The notes under the pieces: generated by a model
Seen by the model: the letters and a program-made list of their open reading frames with translations, nothing else
The model's database searches: none
Told to the model about the DNA's origin: nothing
NCBI RefSeq assembly: GCF_019331805.1
Contig: NZ_JAHBBE010000007.1
Location: 1-64,000, forward strand
Direction of reading: 5' to 3'
DNA from: Bifidobacterium pongonis
GTDB taxonomy: Bacteria; Actinomycetota; Actinomycetes; Actinomycetales; Bifidobacteriaceae
Length of the DNA stretch: 64,000 bases
Made by a program: the position numbers and the translations under genes
Shown here: piece after piece, positions 1 through 8,542 of the stretch
How the letters are laid out: each line of letters opens with the position of its first letter
How positions within the stretch are numbered: position 1 is the stretch's first letter

Positions 1-183
1 AACGGCTCGTGCCTGACGGTCGCGCTGCTCGCGCCCCTGACGGGCGGGCTGGCCGTCATGCTGTGCCTGGACGCGGCCCGGCCCGGCCGGCGCCCCAGGG
101 CCGCGGAACGCTGGGAGGGAGAGCTCCATCGGATCGCGCGAGCCACGGCCATCCAACCCGGCAAACCGGAAACAGACGAGTGA
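1..183 (+). CDS. C-terminal end of a hypothetical membrane protein (partial)
   Basis: Frame 1 is open from the first base to a TGA at 181-183 and gives about 60 residues. It contains a hydrophobic stretch (LTVALLAPLTGGLAVMLCL, residues 5-23) that looks like a last transmembrane segment, followed by an Arg-rich, polar tail. The start lies outside the window and no family can be named. The frame could be chance in GC-rich DNA, but a membrane-like segment followed by a charged tail and a stop just before AT-richer sequence supports a real gene end. Bases 184-414 hold no gene that I can see. Confidence 0.4.
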   Translation, partial: NGSCLTVALLAPLTGGLAVMLCLDAARPGRRPRAAERWEGELHRIARATAIQPGKPETDE

Positions 184-414
184 TTTTTCTGTTTTGCTGT
201 TGAGTTCGGACTGTGGGATGCTGCATGATTTGCCTGTCTAATGCCTGGCTGGCGCATTACATGATGAATGTTCAAAGCATTGAAAACGCTGGTATGCAAC
301 ATTTGCCATTGTTTCATTAGAAGACCTGCGTCTTGTTTCCCTCTGGTTTTTCTCGCGGTGCTTTCCGGAAAGAAGATAGGAGGTTCTGTGGATTCGGTAT
401 AGATAAATACCCGG

Positions 415-441
415 TGTCTATTTAGAAGTGCAACGCCCATG
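415..441 (+). repeat. Left terminal inverted repeat of the IS30 element
   Basis: It begins TGTCTATTTAGAAGTGCAAC and matches the reverse complement of 1542-1568 with a few mismatches, including TTTAG against AATGA. It overlaps the end of the transposase frame. Confidence 0.75.
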
Positions 442-1495
442 TTGGTCCTGCAATTCTAGCAGTTCGTCGGCGAACGCCTCGGCGGGCGTGCGGTAGTCCA
501 GCACGCGCATGGGACGATTGTTGATCTCGTCGACGATCTCCCTGACCTCCTTCGCCATGTCCATCCGGATCTCGCACCGTTTGGGAAGATACCGCCGGAT
601 CATGCCGTTGCGGTTCTCGTTGCTTCCCCGCTGCCAGCTGGAGTACGGGTCGGCGAAATAGGTGGCCATGCCCAGCTCGTCGCGCAGACGCGCGTGCCGG
701 ACGAACTCGGTGCCGTTGTCGTGCGTGACGCTGACGCGCGCGCCGGCCGGCAGCGGACCGAACATCGCCATCTGCGCCCCGGCGCTCTCCCCGGCCGTCT
801 TGTCGGGCACGATCAGCGCCATGAGGAACCTGGTCTTCCTCTCGACCTCGGTGTGCAGGTTGCATCCCACGCCGATCACGCTGTCGGCCTCCCAATGGCC
901 GAATTCGCCGCGGTCGGCGGCCGACTCCGGCCGTTCGGATATGGGCACCCGGCCGGGAATCGGGAAACGCGACGTTCTCCTGCCGCCACGCCTGCGCCGC
1001 CTCCTGTGGCCGCGTGGAAGGCACCGCGCCCAGCGTTCCCGAAGCGGTTTGCTGGAGTAGATCCACCGGTAGATGGTCTCCGGGCACACGCGCATGCGCG
1101 GGTCGTCCGGCCACAGGACGCGCAGCCTCCCGCTGATGAGCAGCGGGGACCAGCCCCGGCCCAGCCATTCGGCCACCCGCGCCCACAGGCGGTCGTACGA
1201 CAGGCGGTACGGCTTGCGTGGCCTGGCGCGCCTGCGGTCGGCCTTGCGCTGCGCCGGGCCCGCTATGTAGTATCTGCCCGTCCACGGGCCGGTCTTCAGC
1301 TGTTTCGGCCGGTACGGCCGGTAGGACTCCGTTCTCGTTGGACGGGAACCACGTGTTGCGCCTGACCTCCCGGCTGACCGTCGAGGCGTTGCGGCCGAGC
1401 ATCAGACCGATCCTGCGGATGCTGGTGCCGTTGCCGATCTCGATCTGGATGATCTGGCGTTCCTCTTCCGACAGGTGCGAATATACTTCTCCCAT
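418..1495 (-). pseudogene. IS30 transposase, frameshifted
   Basis: The N-terminal part, starting at ATG 1495 (MGEVYSHLSEEERQ), carries the IS30 helix-turn-helix (IRRIGLMLGRNASTVSREV). After PSNEN the frame shifts, and the rest reads in another frame from about 1330 down to 418. That part has the DDE core: GHWEADSVIG (first D), THDNGTEF (second D) and YSSWQRGSNENRNGMIRR (E). The break is near 1329-1331, where removing one G of the GG in minus-strand AACGGAGTCC restores an ENESYRPYRP reading across the junction. That looks like a single-base insertion; a programmed +1 shift is less likely because no classical slippery signal is evident. With the frame restored the product would be about 358 residues, normal for IS30. 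Confidence 0.85.
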
Positions 1496-1541
1496 AGGTG
1501 CAACATCCCTTCGGACTGGTTTTCTGGACAATTACCAATCT

Positions 1542-1568
1542 AACGGGTGTTGCACTTTCATTTAGACA
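1542..1568 (-). repeat. Right terminal inverted repeat of the IS30 element
   Basis: Read on the minus strand it begins TGTCTAAATGAAAGTGCAAC, matching the left end. The transposase start codon lies 47 bp inside this end. Confidence 0.75.
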
Positions 1569-1600
1569 ACGGGATATTCCCTGCGAGAATCGCAAAATGC

Positions 1601-1618
1601 TAACATGTATAACACGTA
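1601..1618 (+). promoter_or_regulatory. Possible promoter / autoregulatory site of the toxin-antitoxin pair
   Basis: A TATAAC box (1608-1613) sits 26 bp before the antitoxin ATG, inside a loose inverted repeat (ACATGT and ACACGT halves). RelB-type antitoxins commonly bind such a palindrome over their own promoter. No convincing -35 box is seen, and the IS30 end is only about 40 bp upstream. Confidence 0.35.
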
Positions 1619-1638
1619 AACATTTTGGGAGGTGCGTT

Positions 1639-1875
1639 ATGGCCACGGCTACTGCAGCATTAAGGATGCCTGTCGAATTGGCGGCTCGTTACGATCGTTT
1701 GGCGAAAGCAACTGGCCGTACGAAGACGTTTTATATGAACGAAGCCCTTACCGAGTCGATCGATAGGCTTGAGTATGAATACGGCATTATGAAAAAGGTT
1801 GAGGATTGGCGTGCCGGCAGGCTCGAGACTGTGACGCTCGACGAGCTGGAGGAAAGCCTTGGCCTGGAAGATTGA
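1639..1875 (+). CDS. Ribbon-helix-helix antitoxin, RelB/StbD-like
   Basis: This 78-residue protein (MATATAALRMPVELAARYDR...) has a short N-terminal beta strand followed by two helices (LAARYDRLAKATGRTKTFYM, NEALTESIDRLE), as in ribbon-helix-helix antitoxins, and an acidic C-terminal tail (TVTLDELEESLGLED) of the type that wraps the toxin. The ATG at 1639 is chosen over earlier in-frame codons because GGGAGG lies 5 bp upstream. It overlaps the toxin gene by 17 bp, the usual arrangement of a coupled type II module. Predicted role: neutralise the downstream RelE-like toxin and repress the operon. Confidence 0.8.
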   Translation: MATATAALRMPVELAARYDRLAKATGRTKTFYMNEALTESIDRLEYEYGIMKKVEDWRAGRLETVTLDELEESLGLED

Positions 1876-2128
1876 GATCGACAAGGGCGTCCAGCGTTCG
1901 ATGAAGAAACTGGATCGCAATGTCGCCAAGAGAATCATCGCAAAGCTTAGGGAAATTTCACAGTTGGAGGATCCGAGAAGCACCGGCAAAGCCCTTGTCG
2001 GTAATCTGGCAGGGCTGTGGCGTTACCGTGTCGGGGACTATCGGATCGTGTGCGATATAGAAGATGAGGTTCTACTGATTCTTGTGATTGATGTCGCGCA
2101 CAGGAGCAAGGTGTACAAGCGCCGTTGA
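1859..2128 (+). CDS. RelE/ParE-superfamily toxin
   Basis: This 89-residue basic protein (MAWKIEIDKGVQRSMKKLDR...) shows the RelE-fold pattern: an initial strand, a helix with VQRSMKKLDRNVAKRIIAKL, then GNLAGLWRYRVGDYRIVCDI and a final strand ending HRSKVYKRR. The LWRYRVGDYRIV core and the terminal Lys/Arg cluster are typical of RelE mRNA interferases that cleave ribosome-bound mRNA. It overlaps the antitoxin by 17 bp, so translation is probably coupled. No frameshift or truncation is seen. The module is next to a decayed IS30 element and in front of a repeat cluster, which suggests an acquired segment. Confidence 0.8.
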   Translation: MAWKIEIDKGVQRSMKKLDRNVAKRIIAKLREISQLEDPRSTGKALVGNLAGLWRYRVGDYRIVCDIEDEVLLILVIDVAHRSKVYKRR

Positions 2129-2221
2129 TTGCTGTACCAAGGTTTCGTTGGTTCCGTCGATGAAGAAGTCAACGGATAGCATAAATTTGCCATATGAAGA
2201 AGAGAAACGGTGAGCATGACG

Positions 2222-2557
2222 GTCCGGCCTTGCGGACGGACCGTCATGTTTCCTCGCTCGACCCTATCGTGTCTCACTCGGCGGAGCTATGCAGAAGCCC
2301 ACTGGGCTTCTACGTCACGCTCCGGTCGCAATTGGGGACGAGCCTTGCGGCTCGGCTGTGTTGTTTCCTCGTTCAGGCCTGTCGGCCTTCGCTCGGCGGG
2401 GCTACTCGGAAGCGCACTGCGCTTCCTCATCACGCCCCGGGGAGTGAGGATTAGGGGCCGGCCTGCGGCCGGACTGCCACGTTTCCTCGTTCAGGCCTGT
2501 CGGCCTTCACTCGGCGGAGCTACTCGGAAGCCCACAGGGCTTCCTCCTCACGCTCCG
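2222..2557 (+). repeat. Hairpin repeat family B, three copies
   Basis: This fills the gap between the toxin gene and the end of trmL. Three modules start near 2222, 2339 and 2459. Each has a short hairpin (GTCCGGCCTTGCGGACGGAC in the first, GC-rich relatives in the others) followed by about 75 bp beginning TTTCCTCGTTCAGGCCTGTC. That part contains CTCGGCGGAGCTACTCGGAA and a second hairpin (AAGCCCACTGGGCTT type), then TCACGCTCCG. Copies two and three are nearly identical; the first has diverged. The sequence is unrelated to the 45-bp palindromes elsewhere in the window but occupies the same kind of site, a convergent gene junction. Confidence 0.75.
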
Positions 2558-3189
2558 CCCTTGAATCCCATTTGGCGCCAGGCTTCGTAGATGGCGATGG
2601 AGGCGCAGTTGGTGAGATTCAGACTGCGCAGGCTCGGGCGCATCGGCAGACGCACCTGCTCAGCCACATGCGGGCCGGCCATAATGTCCATCGGATCGGG
2701 AATATTGCCCGGTTCCGGGCCGAACAGCAGAATGTCGGTCGGCTTGTACTCGATGTCGGTGTACAACTTGGTGGCGTGCGCGGTGAAGGCGATGATGCGC
2801 GAATCGGGCATCGATTCCACCAGATCCTCGAAATTCGGGTGCAGCACCACATGAGCCATGTCGTGGTAGTCAAGCCCCGCGCGGCGCAGCTTGGTGTCGC
2901 GCAGATTGAAGCCCAACGGTTCCACCAGGTGCAGGATCGTGCCGGTTACGGCGCACAGGCGGATCGCGGAGCCCGTGTTGCCGGGAATGCGCGGAGAGTA
3001 GTAGCACAGGTGCGGCGTGGAGGTCTCCGCCTTGGCCGCATCCTTCGCGCTCAGCATGGCGTCCACCACGGAAATCGGGTTGCCGTGCGCGTCGGTCACC
3101 AGCTCGTCGGGTCCGTAATTGGACTTGCGGTAACCGTATTCGAACATCTTCTCGACTTGGTCTTCGGGATTTGCTGCATCGTTAGTCAT
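2548..3189 (-). CDS. trmL: tRNA (cytidine/uridine-34 2'-O)-methyltransferase, TrmL-type SPOUT enzyme
   Basis: This 213-residue SPOUT methyltransferase shows the three SpoU motifs: RIPGNTGSAIRLC (motif 1), LLFGPEPGNIP (motif 2, knot and AdoMet site) and LRSLNLTNCASIAIYE (motif 3). The overall length and single knot domain fit TrmL, which 2'-O-methylates the wobble nucleotide of certain leucine tRNAs with S-adenosylmethionine. The start at 3189 (MTNDAANPEDQ) is chosen because the longer frame up to 3252 would run into mutY. Only 17 bp separate it from mutY on the other strand, and no Shine-Dalgarno sequence is seen, so the mRNA may be leaderless. The C-terminus abuts repeat family B. Confidence 0.88.
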   Translation of the reverse strand: MTNDAANPEDQVEKMFEYGYRKSNYGPDELVTDAHGNPISVVDAMLSAKDAAKAETSTPHLCYYSPRIPGNTGSAIRLCAVTGTILHLVEPLGFNLRDTKLRRAGLDYHDMAHVVLHPNFEDLVESMPDSRIIAFTAHATKLYTDIEYKPTDILLFGPEPGNIPDPMDIMAGPHVAEQVRLPMRPSLRSLNLTNCASIAIYEAWRQMGFKGGA

Positions 3190-3206
3190 AGATGCTAAGA
3201 ATATGA

Positions 3207-4100
3207 ATGATGAACGACACCGACACCGATATCGCATTGCGTCTCGCCGCATGGTGGGAGGCCAGCGCCCGCGACCTGCCTTGGCGCTTCGGACGAGCCA
3301 CCGCCTGGGGCGTGCTCGTTTCCGAAGTGATGAGCCAGCAGACCCAGATGAGCCGCGTCGTGCCGTATTGGACGGCGTGGATGGAACGTTGGCCGGATGC
3401 GCGTGCGCTCGCCGACGCTCCGAAAGCCGACGTCATCACCGCTTGGGGCAGGCTCGGCTACCCGCGTCGCGCGTTGCGGTTGCGCGAATGCGCGTACACC
3501 GTGGCCGAACGGTACGATAACGAGCTTCCACGCACCTATGAGGAGCTGCTGGAGCTTCCCGGCGTGGGCGATTACACTGCGAGCGCGGTGATGAGTTTCG
3601 CGTTCGGCGAGCGTATCGCCGTAATCGATACGAATATCCGCCGTGTGCTTGCGCGGGCGTTCCGTGGCGAGGAGTCGTTGGGCGGTTCGGCGAGCCAGTT
3701 GGAGCGTGAGATGGCGCGTCGCTTGCTGCCGGAATCCGACAAGGCCTCCGTGGTGTGGAATCAGGCGGTGATGGAGCTTGGCGCGACGGTGTGCACCGCG
3801 AAGGCGCCGTTATGCGACGTCTGCCCGATTTCGGCGCAGTGCGCGTTCCTGCGCAATGGCAGGCCCGGATTGGGGGAGCGGCGTACCAGGCCGCGTCAAC
3901 GCTTCCAGGGTACGGATCGCCAGGTGCGCGGGCTCGTATTGGAAGCGTTGCGCGGGCTTCCTGCGGGCGGCACGTTGGATCGCGCGCGAATCGAACGGTT
4001 GTGGGACGATCGGGTGCAGCTCGACGCGTGCGTGGCGTCGTTGGATGATGACGGTCTTGTCGAGATGTTGCCGGACGGCTCGTTGCGCCTACCCGAATAG
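3207..4100 (+). CDS. mutY: A/G-specific adenine glycosylase MutY
   Basis: Removes adenine mispaired with 8-oxoguanine or guanine. The 297-residue protein has the catalytic Glu in SEVMSQQTQ (about residue 40), the helix-hairpin-helix LPGVGDYTASAVMSFA (about 113-128), the catalytic Asp in VIDTNIRRV (about 140) and a canonical Fe-S loop C195-X6-C202-X2-C205-X5-C211. The C-terminal region after the cluster is short (about 85 residues), so a full MutT-like 8-oxoG recognition domain is not evident, as in many short actinobacterial homologues. ATGs at 3207 and 3210 are both possible; neither has a Shine-Dalgarno sequence. Confidence 0.92.
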   Translation: MMNDTDTDIALRLAAWWEASARDLPWRFGRATAWGVLVSEVMSQQTQMSRVVPYWTAWMERWPDARALADAPKADVITAWGRLGYPRRALRLRECAYTVAERYDNELPRTYEELLELPGVGDYTASAVMSFAFGERIAVIDTNIRRVLARAFRGEESLGGSASQLEREMARRLLPESDKASVVWNQAVMELGATVCTAKAPLCDVCPISAQCAFLRNGRPGLGERRTRPRQRFQGTDRQVRGLVLEALRGLPAGGTLDRARIERLWDDRVQLDACVASLDDDGLVEMLPDGSLRLPE

Positions 4101-4117
4101 GTAGACTGGGGAACGTT

Positions 4118-4750
4118 ATGGCACAGGGGAAGAAGCGCAAGCGCAAACTCAGCAAGCAGCAGCGGGCGATGTACCGCCGCAGGCGCATCGTCGTAGGCGT
4201 CGCCTTGGCGTTGGCGATCGTTCTGGTCGTGTTCTGCGTGTACAGCATCGGACGCGGCGTCAGCGCGGTGAGCCAAAGCATGGAAAACCGTGCGGCGAGC
4301 CGGGTGGATGTCAGCCGTAAGGTCGTACCGCAGCCGCATCGCACTACGGGCATCCGGAACTGCGATGCGTCGAGCGTACACCTGCAACTGTCTTCGAAAG
4401 CGGTTTCGATCCCCGTGGGCGGTTCCCTCGAATGGACGGAGACGGTCACGCATGACGGCGACAAATCCTGCCTGATCGACGTGTCCGACTCTTCGCTGGT
4501 GCTCACCATCACGTCGGGCGACGACACGATCTGGCGGTCCGACTCCTGCCCGGCCGACAGCGATCTGCTGCTGATGGCGAAAGGCGACAGGAAGATCCGC
4601 ACGGTGACGTGGAACGCCAACCGCAGCGGTCAGGAATGCGCCCAGGACGATACACTGCCCAAAATCGATGCGGGCACGTACGTCGGCCAGCTTTCCCTGA
4701 AGGGCGATAAGGATGTCACCAGCGACCCGGTCACCGTTGTGGTGAACTGA
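4118..4750 (+). CDS. Hypothetical single-pass membrane protein with extracytoplasmic domain
   Basis: This 210-residue protein begins with a strongly basic cytoplasmic stretch (GKKRKRKLSKQQRAMYRRRR), one transmembrane helix (IVVGVALALAIVLVVFCVYSI, about residues 24-44) and an outside domain of about 165 residues. That domain has four cysteines (NCDAS, KSCLID, DSCPAD, QECAQ) that could form two disulfides, and a beta-rich pattern ending in a strand (GQLSLKGDKDVTSDPVTVVV). I do not recognise a named family; the domain resembles the Ig-like DUF4232 or BsuPI type only in general character. It starts 17 bp after mutY and is probably co-transcribed with it. A weak hairpin follows before rpoB. Confidence 0.75.
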   Translation: MAQGKKRKRKLSKQQRAMYRRRRIVVGVALALAIVLVVFCVYSIGRGVSAVSQSMENRAASRVDVSRKVVPQPHRTTGIRNCDASSVHLQLSSKAVSIPVGGSLEWTETVTHDGDKSCLIDVSDSSLVLTITSGDDTIWRSDSCPADSDLLLMAKGDRKIRTVTWNANRSGQECAQDDTLPKIDAGTYVGQLSLKGDKDVTSDPVTVVVN

Positions 4751-4782
4751 CGAGTCAATCACATCGGCGCCGCCCATGCGTT

Positions 4783-4815
4783 TCCACGTCCGTACCGTGG
4801 ACTAATATTTTAATT
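4783..4815 (+). terminator. Possible rho-independent terminator before rpoB
   Basis: A short stem CCACG/CGTGG with a 6-nt loop (4784-4800) is followed by the T-rich run TAATATTTTAATTTT. The stem is short, so efficiency is uncertain. The remaining leader to 4949 is presumably the rpoB promoter region; I could not assign boxes. Confidence 0.45.
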
Positions 4816-4949
4816 TTGCGTAAGGTATGTCATATTGCGGGCATACCGCCACAACGATGAGACGCCCGCATAGGCATATGGTGGCCATGCCGGCGTTCCC
4901 CCGGGAATTTTAGTATCGATACGAATGAGCGAGCGATAAGGAACGTCCA

Positions 4950-7900
4950 TTGGCTACGAATACAGCTAAGACGAACACCAATACCAATATTGCGCGCGCC
5001 GACCAGCATGACATCGACCTGCACAAGGCGTCGGATCGCGTGAACTTCGGTTCCATCAAGGAACCGATCGATGTGCCCTACCTGCTGGGCGTGCAGACCG
5101 ACAGCTTCGATTGGCTCGTCGGCTCCGACCGCTGGAAGAAGCGCGTGGAAGAGGACGAGAAGAACGGCACCATCACCACGCCGCACATCTCCGGCCTCGA
5201 CGAGGTCTTCAGCGAAATCTCCCCGATCGAGAACTTCGCCCAGACCATGAGCCTGACCTTCTCCGACCCGTACTTCGAGGAGCCGCGTCACACCGTGCAG
5301 GAGTGCAAGGAGAAGGATTACACCTACTCCGCACCGCTGTACGTCAACGCGGAATTCGAGAACGGCGAAACGGGCGAAATCAAGTCCCAGACCGTGTTCA
5401 TGGGCGATTTCCCGCTGCAGACCCCGCACGGCACCTTCATCATCGGCGGCACCGAGCGTGTGATCGTGTCCCAGCTGGTGCGTTCCCCGGGCGTCTACTT
5501 CGACCGTCAGCAGGACCGCAACTCCGATAAGGAAGTCTTCGGCGCGAAGATCATCCCGAGCCGTGGCGCATGGCTCGAGTTCGAGATCGACAAGAAGGAC
5601 CAGCCGCAGGTGCGCGTGGACCGCAAGCGCAAGCAGTCCGCCATCGTCTTCCTCATGGCCATCGGCATGACCAAGCAGGAGATCCGCGAAGCCTTCCAGG
5701 ATTACCCGCTGGTGATCGACGCCCTCGAATCCACCAAGCTGCAGTCCCAGGACGAAGCCCTGAAGGACATGTACAGCAAGATTCGCCCGGCCGACACCGC
5801 CACCCCGGAAGCCGGCAAGAACCTGCTCGACTCCTTCTACTTCAACACCAAGCGTTACGATCTGGCCCGCGTTGGTCGTTACAAGATCAACCGCAAGCTC
5901 GGCCTCGAAACCGACATGAACGATCGTTCCCTGTCGCGCGAGGACATCATCGCCACGATCAAGTACCTCGTCACCCTGCATGACGGCAAGGCGACCTTCC
6001 CGGGCAAGCGCAACGGCGAAGACGTCGAACTGCGCGTCGACGTGGACGATATCGACCACTTCGGCAACCGTCGTATCCGCCAGGTCGGCGAGCTGATCCA
6101 GAACCAGCTGCGCACCGGTCTGTCCCGTATGGAGCGCGTCGTGCGCGAACGCATGACCACCCAGGACGCCGAGGCCATCACCCCGCAGTCCCTGATCAAC
6201 ATCCGTCCGGTGAACGCCACCATCAAGGAGTTCTTCGGCACCTCCCAGCTGTCCCAGTTCATGGACCAGAACAACCCGCTGTCCGGTGTGACCAACAAGC
6301 GTCGTCTGTCCGCACTGGGCCCCGGCGGCCTGTCCCGCGACCGCGCCTCCATGGAAGTGCGAGACGTGCACCCGTCCCACTTCGGACGTATGTGCCCGAT
6401 CGAATCCCCTGAAGGCCCGAACATCGGTCTTATCGGCTCCCTCGCGACCTTCGGCCGCGTCAACCCGTTCGGCTTCATCGAGACCCCGTACCGCAAGGTC
6501 GTCAACGGCCATGTGACCGACGAGGTCGAATACATGACCGCCGACCGCGATCTCGACCACGTGATCGCCCAGGCCAACCAGGAGCTCGACGAGAACAACA
6601 ACTTCGTCCACAGCGACGCCCTTGCCCGAGTCGGCGAGGAAGAAGCGGTCGATGTGCCCGTCAGCCAGGTCGACTACATGGATGTCTCCCCGCGTCAGAT
6701 GACCTCGCTGGGCGCCTCCCTGATCCCGTTCCTGGAGCACGATGAGGGCCACCGAGCGCTGATGGGTACCAACATGCAGCGTCAGGCCGTGCCGCTGATC
6801 GAATCCGAGCGCCCGCTGGTGGGTACCGGTTCCGAATGGCGCGCCGCCAACGATTCCGGCGACGTGATCAAGGCCGACAAGGACGGCGTGGTCAGCTACG
6901 TGTCCGCCGACATGATCCGCGTGATGAACGACGATGGCACCACCAGCTCCTACAAGCTGGCCAAGTTCCAGCGTTCCAACCAGACCACCTGCTACAACCA
7001 GCGTCCGCTGATCCACGACGGTGAGCGAGTCGAAGCCGGCTCCGTGCTGGCCGACGGCCCCGCCATCCAGAACGGCGAACTGGCACTGGGTAAGAACCTG
7101 CTCATCGCCTTCATGCCGTGGAACGGCTACAACTACGAGGACGCCGTGATCCTGTCGCAGCGCCTCGTGCAGGACGACACCCTGAGCTCCATCCACATCG
7201 AGGAGTACGAGATCGACGCCCGCGAAACCAAGCTGGGCGCCGAAGAGATCACCCGCGACCTGCCGAACGTCGGCGAGGACGCGGTGGCCAACCTCGACGA
7301 GCGCGGCATCATCCGCATCGGCGCCGAGGTCGAAGCCGGCGACATCCTGGTCGGCAAGGTCACCCCGAAGGGCGAAACCGAGCTCACCCCGGAAGAGCGC
7401 CTGCTGCGCGCCATCTTCGGCGAGAAGAGCCGCGAGGTGCGCGACACCTCGCTGCGCGTGCCCCACGGCGAGACCGGTACCGTCATCGGCATCAAGGAAA
7501 TCACCCGTGAGGATGCCGAGGAGGACGGCGACGAGCTGCCCAATGGCGTGAACCAGATGATCCGCGTCTACATCGCCCAGCACCGTAAGATCACGGTCGG
7601 CGATAAGCTCTCCGGCCGCCACGGCAACAAGGGCTGCATCTCCCGCATCCTGCCGGAAGAGGATATGCCGTTCCTGGCCGACGGTACCCCGGTCGACATC
7701 ATGCTGAACCCGCTGGGCGTGCCTTCCCGAATGAACCTCGGTCAGGTGCTGGAACTGCACCTCGGCTGGATCGCCCACTGCGGTTGGGACATCTCCCTGG
7801 ATCCGAACATGGAAGCCGAGTGGAAGAAGCTCATCCCGCAGGGCGCCGAAAAGGCCGAACCGGGCACCCCGGTCGCGACCCCGGTGTTCGACGGCGTCAA

Positions 7901-8516
7901 GCCGGACGTGCTCAAGGGCCTGCTGTCCACCACCCTGCCGAACCGCGACGGCGATCGTCTCGTCGGCCCCGACGGCAAGGCGACCCTGTACGACGGCCGC
8001 ACCGGCGAACCGTTCTCCCGTCCGATCTCCGTGGGCTACATGTACATGCTGAAGCTGCACCACCTTGTCGACGACAAGATCCATGCACGCTCCACCGGCC
8101 CGTACTCCATGATCACGCAGCAGCCTCTGGGCGGTAAGGCCCAGTTCGGCGGCCAGCGCTTCGGCGAAATGGAAGTGTGGGCCCTCGAGGCCTACGGTGC
8201 CGCCTACACGCTGCACGAGATGATGACCACCAAGTCCGATGACGTCGACGGCCGCGTGCGCGTCTACGGCGCCATCGTCAAGGGCGAGAACCTGCCGCCC
8301 GCGGGCATCCCCGAATCCTTCAAGGTGCTCCTGAAGGAAATGCAGTCCCTGTCCCTGAACGTCGAAGTGCTCAACGCCGACGGCGTTGCCATCGACATGA
8401 AGGATGAGGACGACGACCCGGCCGGTGCATCCGACGATCTCGGTTTCAACATCGGCGCCCGCCCCGACGCGGCAGCCAAGGAAGACCAGGCAGCCGCCGA
8501 GCCCGAATATCAGTGA
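4950..8516 (+). CDS. rpoB: DNA-directed RNA polymerase beta subunit
   Basis: This 1,188-residue beta subunit is colinear with actinobacterial RpoB. Landmarks are the rifampicin-pocket cluster [17 protein letters not shown] (about 430-446), [20 protein letters not shown] (about 455-475), [17 protein letters not shown], the active-centre [12 protein letters not shown] (about 887) and the C-terminal [20 protein letters not shown]. The start is TTG at 4950, with an AAGGA Shine-Dalgarno sequence 7 bp upstream. Residue 449, equivalent to E. coli His526, is Asn (TNKRRLSAL; codon AAC at 6294-6296). rpoC follows after 26 bp, the universal rpoBC arrangement. Coding is GC-rich with highly biased codons, as expected for an abundant protein. 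Confidence 0.98.
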   Translation: MATNTAKTNTNTNIARADQHDIDLHKASDRVNFGSIKEPIDVPYLLGVQTDSFDWLVGSDRWKKRVEEDEKNGTITTPHISGLDEVFSEISPIENFAQTMSLTFSDPYFEEPRHTVQECKEKDYTYSAPLYVNAEFENGETGEIKSQTVFMGDFPLQTPHGTFIIGGTERVIVSQLVRSPGVYFDRQQDRNSDKEVFGAKIIPSRGAWLEFEIDKKDQPQVRVDRKRKQSAIVFLMAIGMTKQEIREAFQDYPLVIDALESTKLQSQDEALKDMYSKIRPADTATPEAGKNLLDSFYFNTKRYDLARVGRYKINRKLGLETDMNDRSLSREDIIATIKYLVTLHDGKATFPGKRNGEDVELRVDVDDIDHFGNRRIRQVGELIQNQLRTGLSRMERVVRERMTTQDAEAITPQSLINIRPVNATIKEFFGTSQLSQFMDQNNPLSGVTNKRRLSALGPGGLSRDRASMEVRDVHPSHFGRMCPIESPEGPNIGLIGSLATFGRVNPFGFIETPYRKVVNGHVTDEVEYMTADRDLDHVIAQANQELDENNNFVHSDALARVGEEEAVDVPVSQVDYMDVSPRQMTSLGASLIPFLEHDEGHRALMGTNMQRQAVPLIESERPLVGTGSEWRAANDSGDVIKADKDGVVSYVSADMIRVMNDDGTTSSYKLAKFQRSNQTTCYNQRPLIHDGERVEAGSVLADGPAIQNGELALGKNLLIAFMPWNGYNYEDAVILSQRLVQDDTLSSIHIEEYEIDARETKLGAEEITRDLPNVGEDAVANLDERGIIRIGAEVEAGDILVGKVTPKGETELTPEERLLRAIFGEKSREVRDTSLRVPHGETGTVIGIKEITREDAEEDGDELPNGVNQMIRVYIAQHRKITVGDKLSGRHGNKGCISRILPEEDMPFLADGTPVDIMLNPLGVPSRMNLGQVLELHLGWIAHCGWDISLDPNMEAEWKKLIPQGAEKAEPGTPVATPVFDGVKPDVLKGLLSTTLPNRDGDRLVGPDGKATLYDGRTGEPFSRPISVGYMYMLKLHHLVDDKIHARSTGPYSMITQQPLGGKAQFGGQRFGEMEVWALEAYGAAYTLHEMMTTKSDDVDGRVRVYGAIVKGENLPPAGIPESFKVLLKEMQSLSLNVEVLNADGVAIDMKDEDDDPAGASDDLGFNIGARPDAAAKEDQAAAEPEYQ

Positions 8517-8542
8517 TAGCGAACGGAAGATAAGGAAACACA

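Larger units (their letters stand above)
415..1568 (-). mobile_element. IS30-family insertion sequence, about 1.15 kb
   Basis: The element is bounded by imperfect terminal inverted repeats that both begin TGTCTA and share an AAGTGCAAC block (left 415-441, right 1542-1568). It holds one transposase frame on the minus strand. Size, a single DDE transposase and about 27-bp ends fit IS30. I see no clear 2-3 bp target duplication: the flanks are CGG on the left and ACG on the right. The transposase reading frame is broken, so this copy is probably not autonomous. Confidence 0.85.

Noticed and set aside
2194-2590. Two overlapping small frames in the 2.2-2.6 kb gap
   Set aside because: They follow the family B repeat units and contain no recognisable protein features.
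4830-8216. 1,128-codon open frame antisense to rpoB
   Set aside because: GC-rich biased codons of rpoB leave the complementary frame open. The product is a low-complexity His/Val/Asp/Gly string with no domains.
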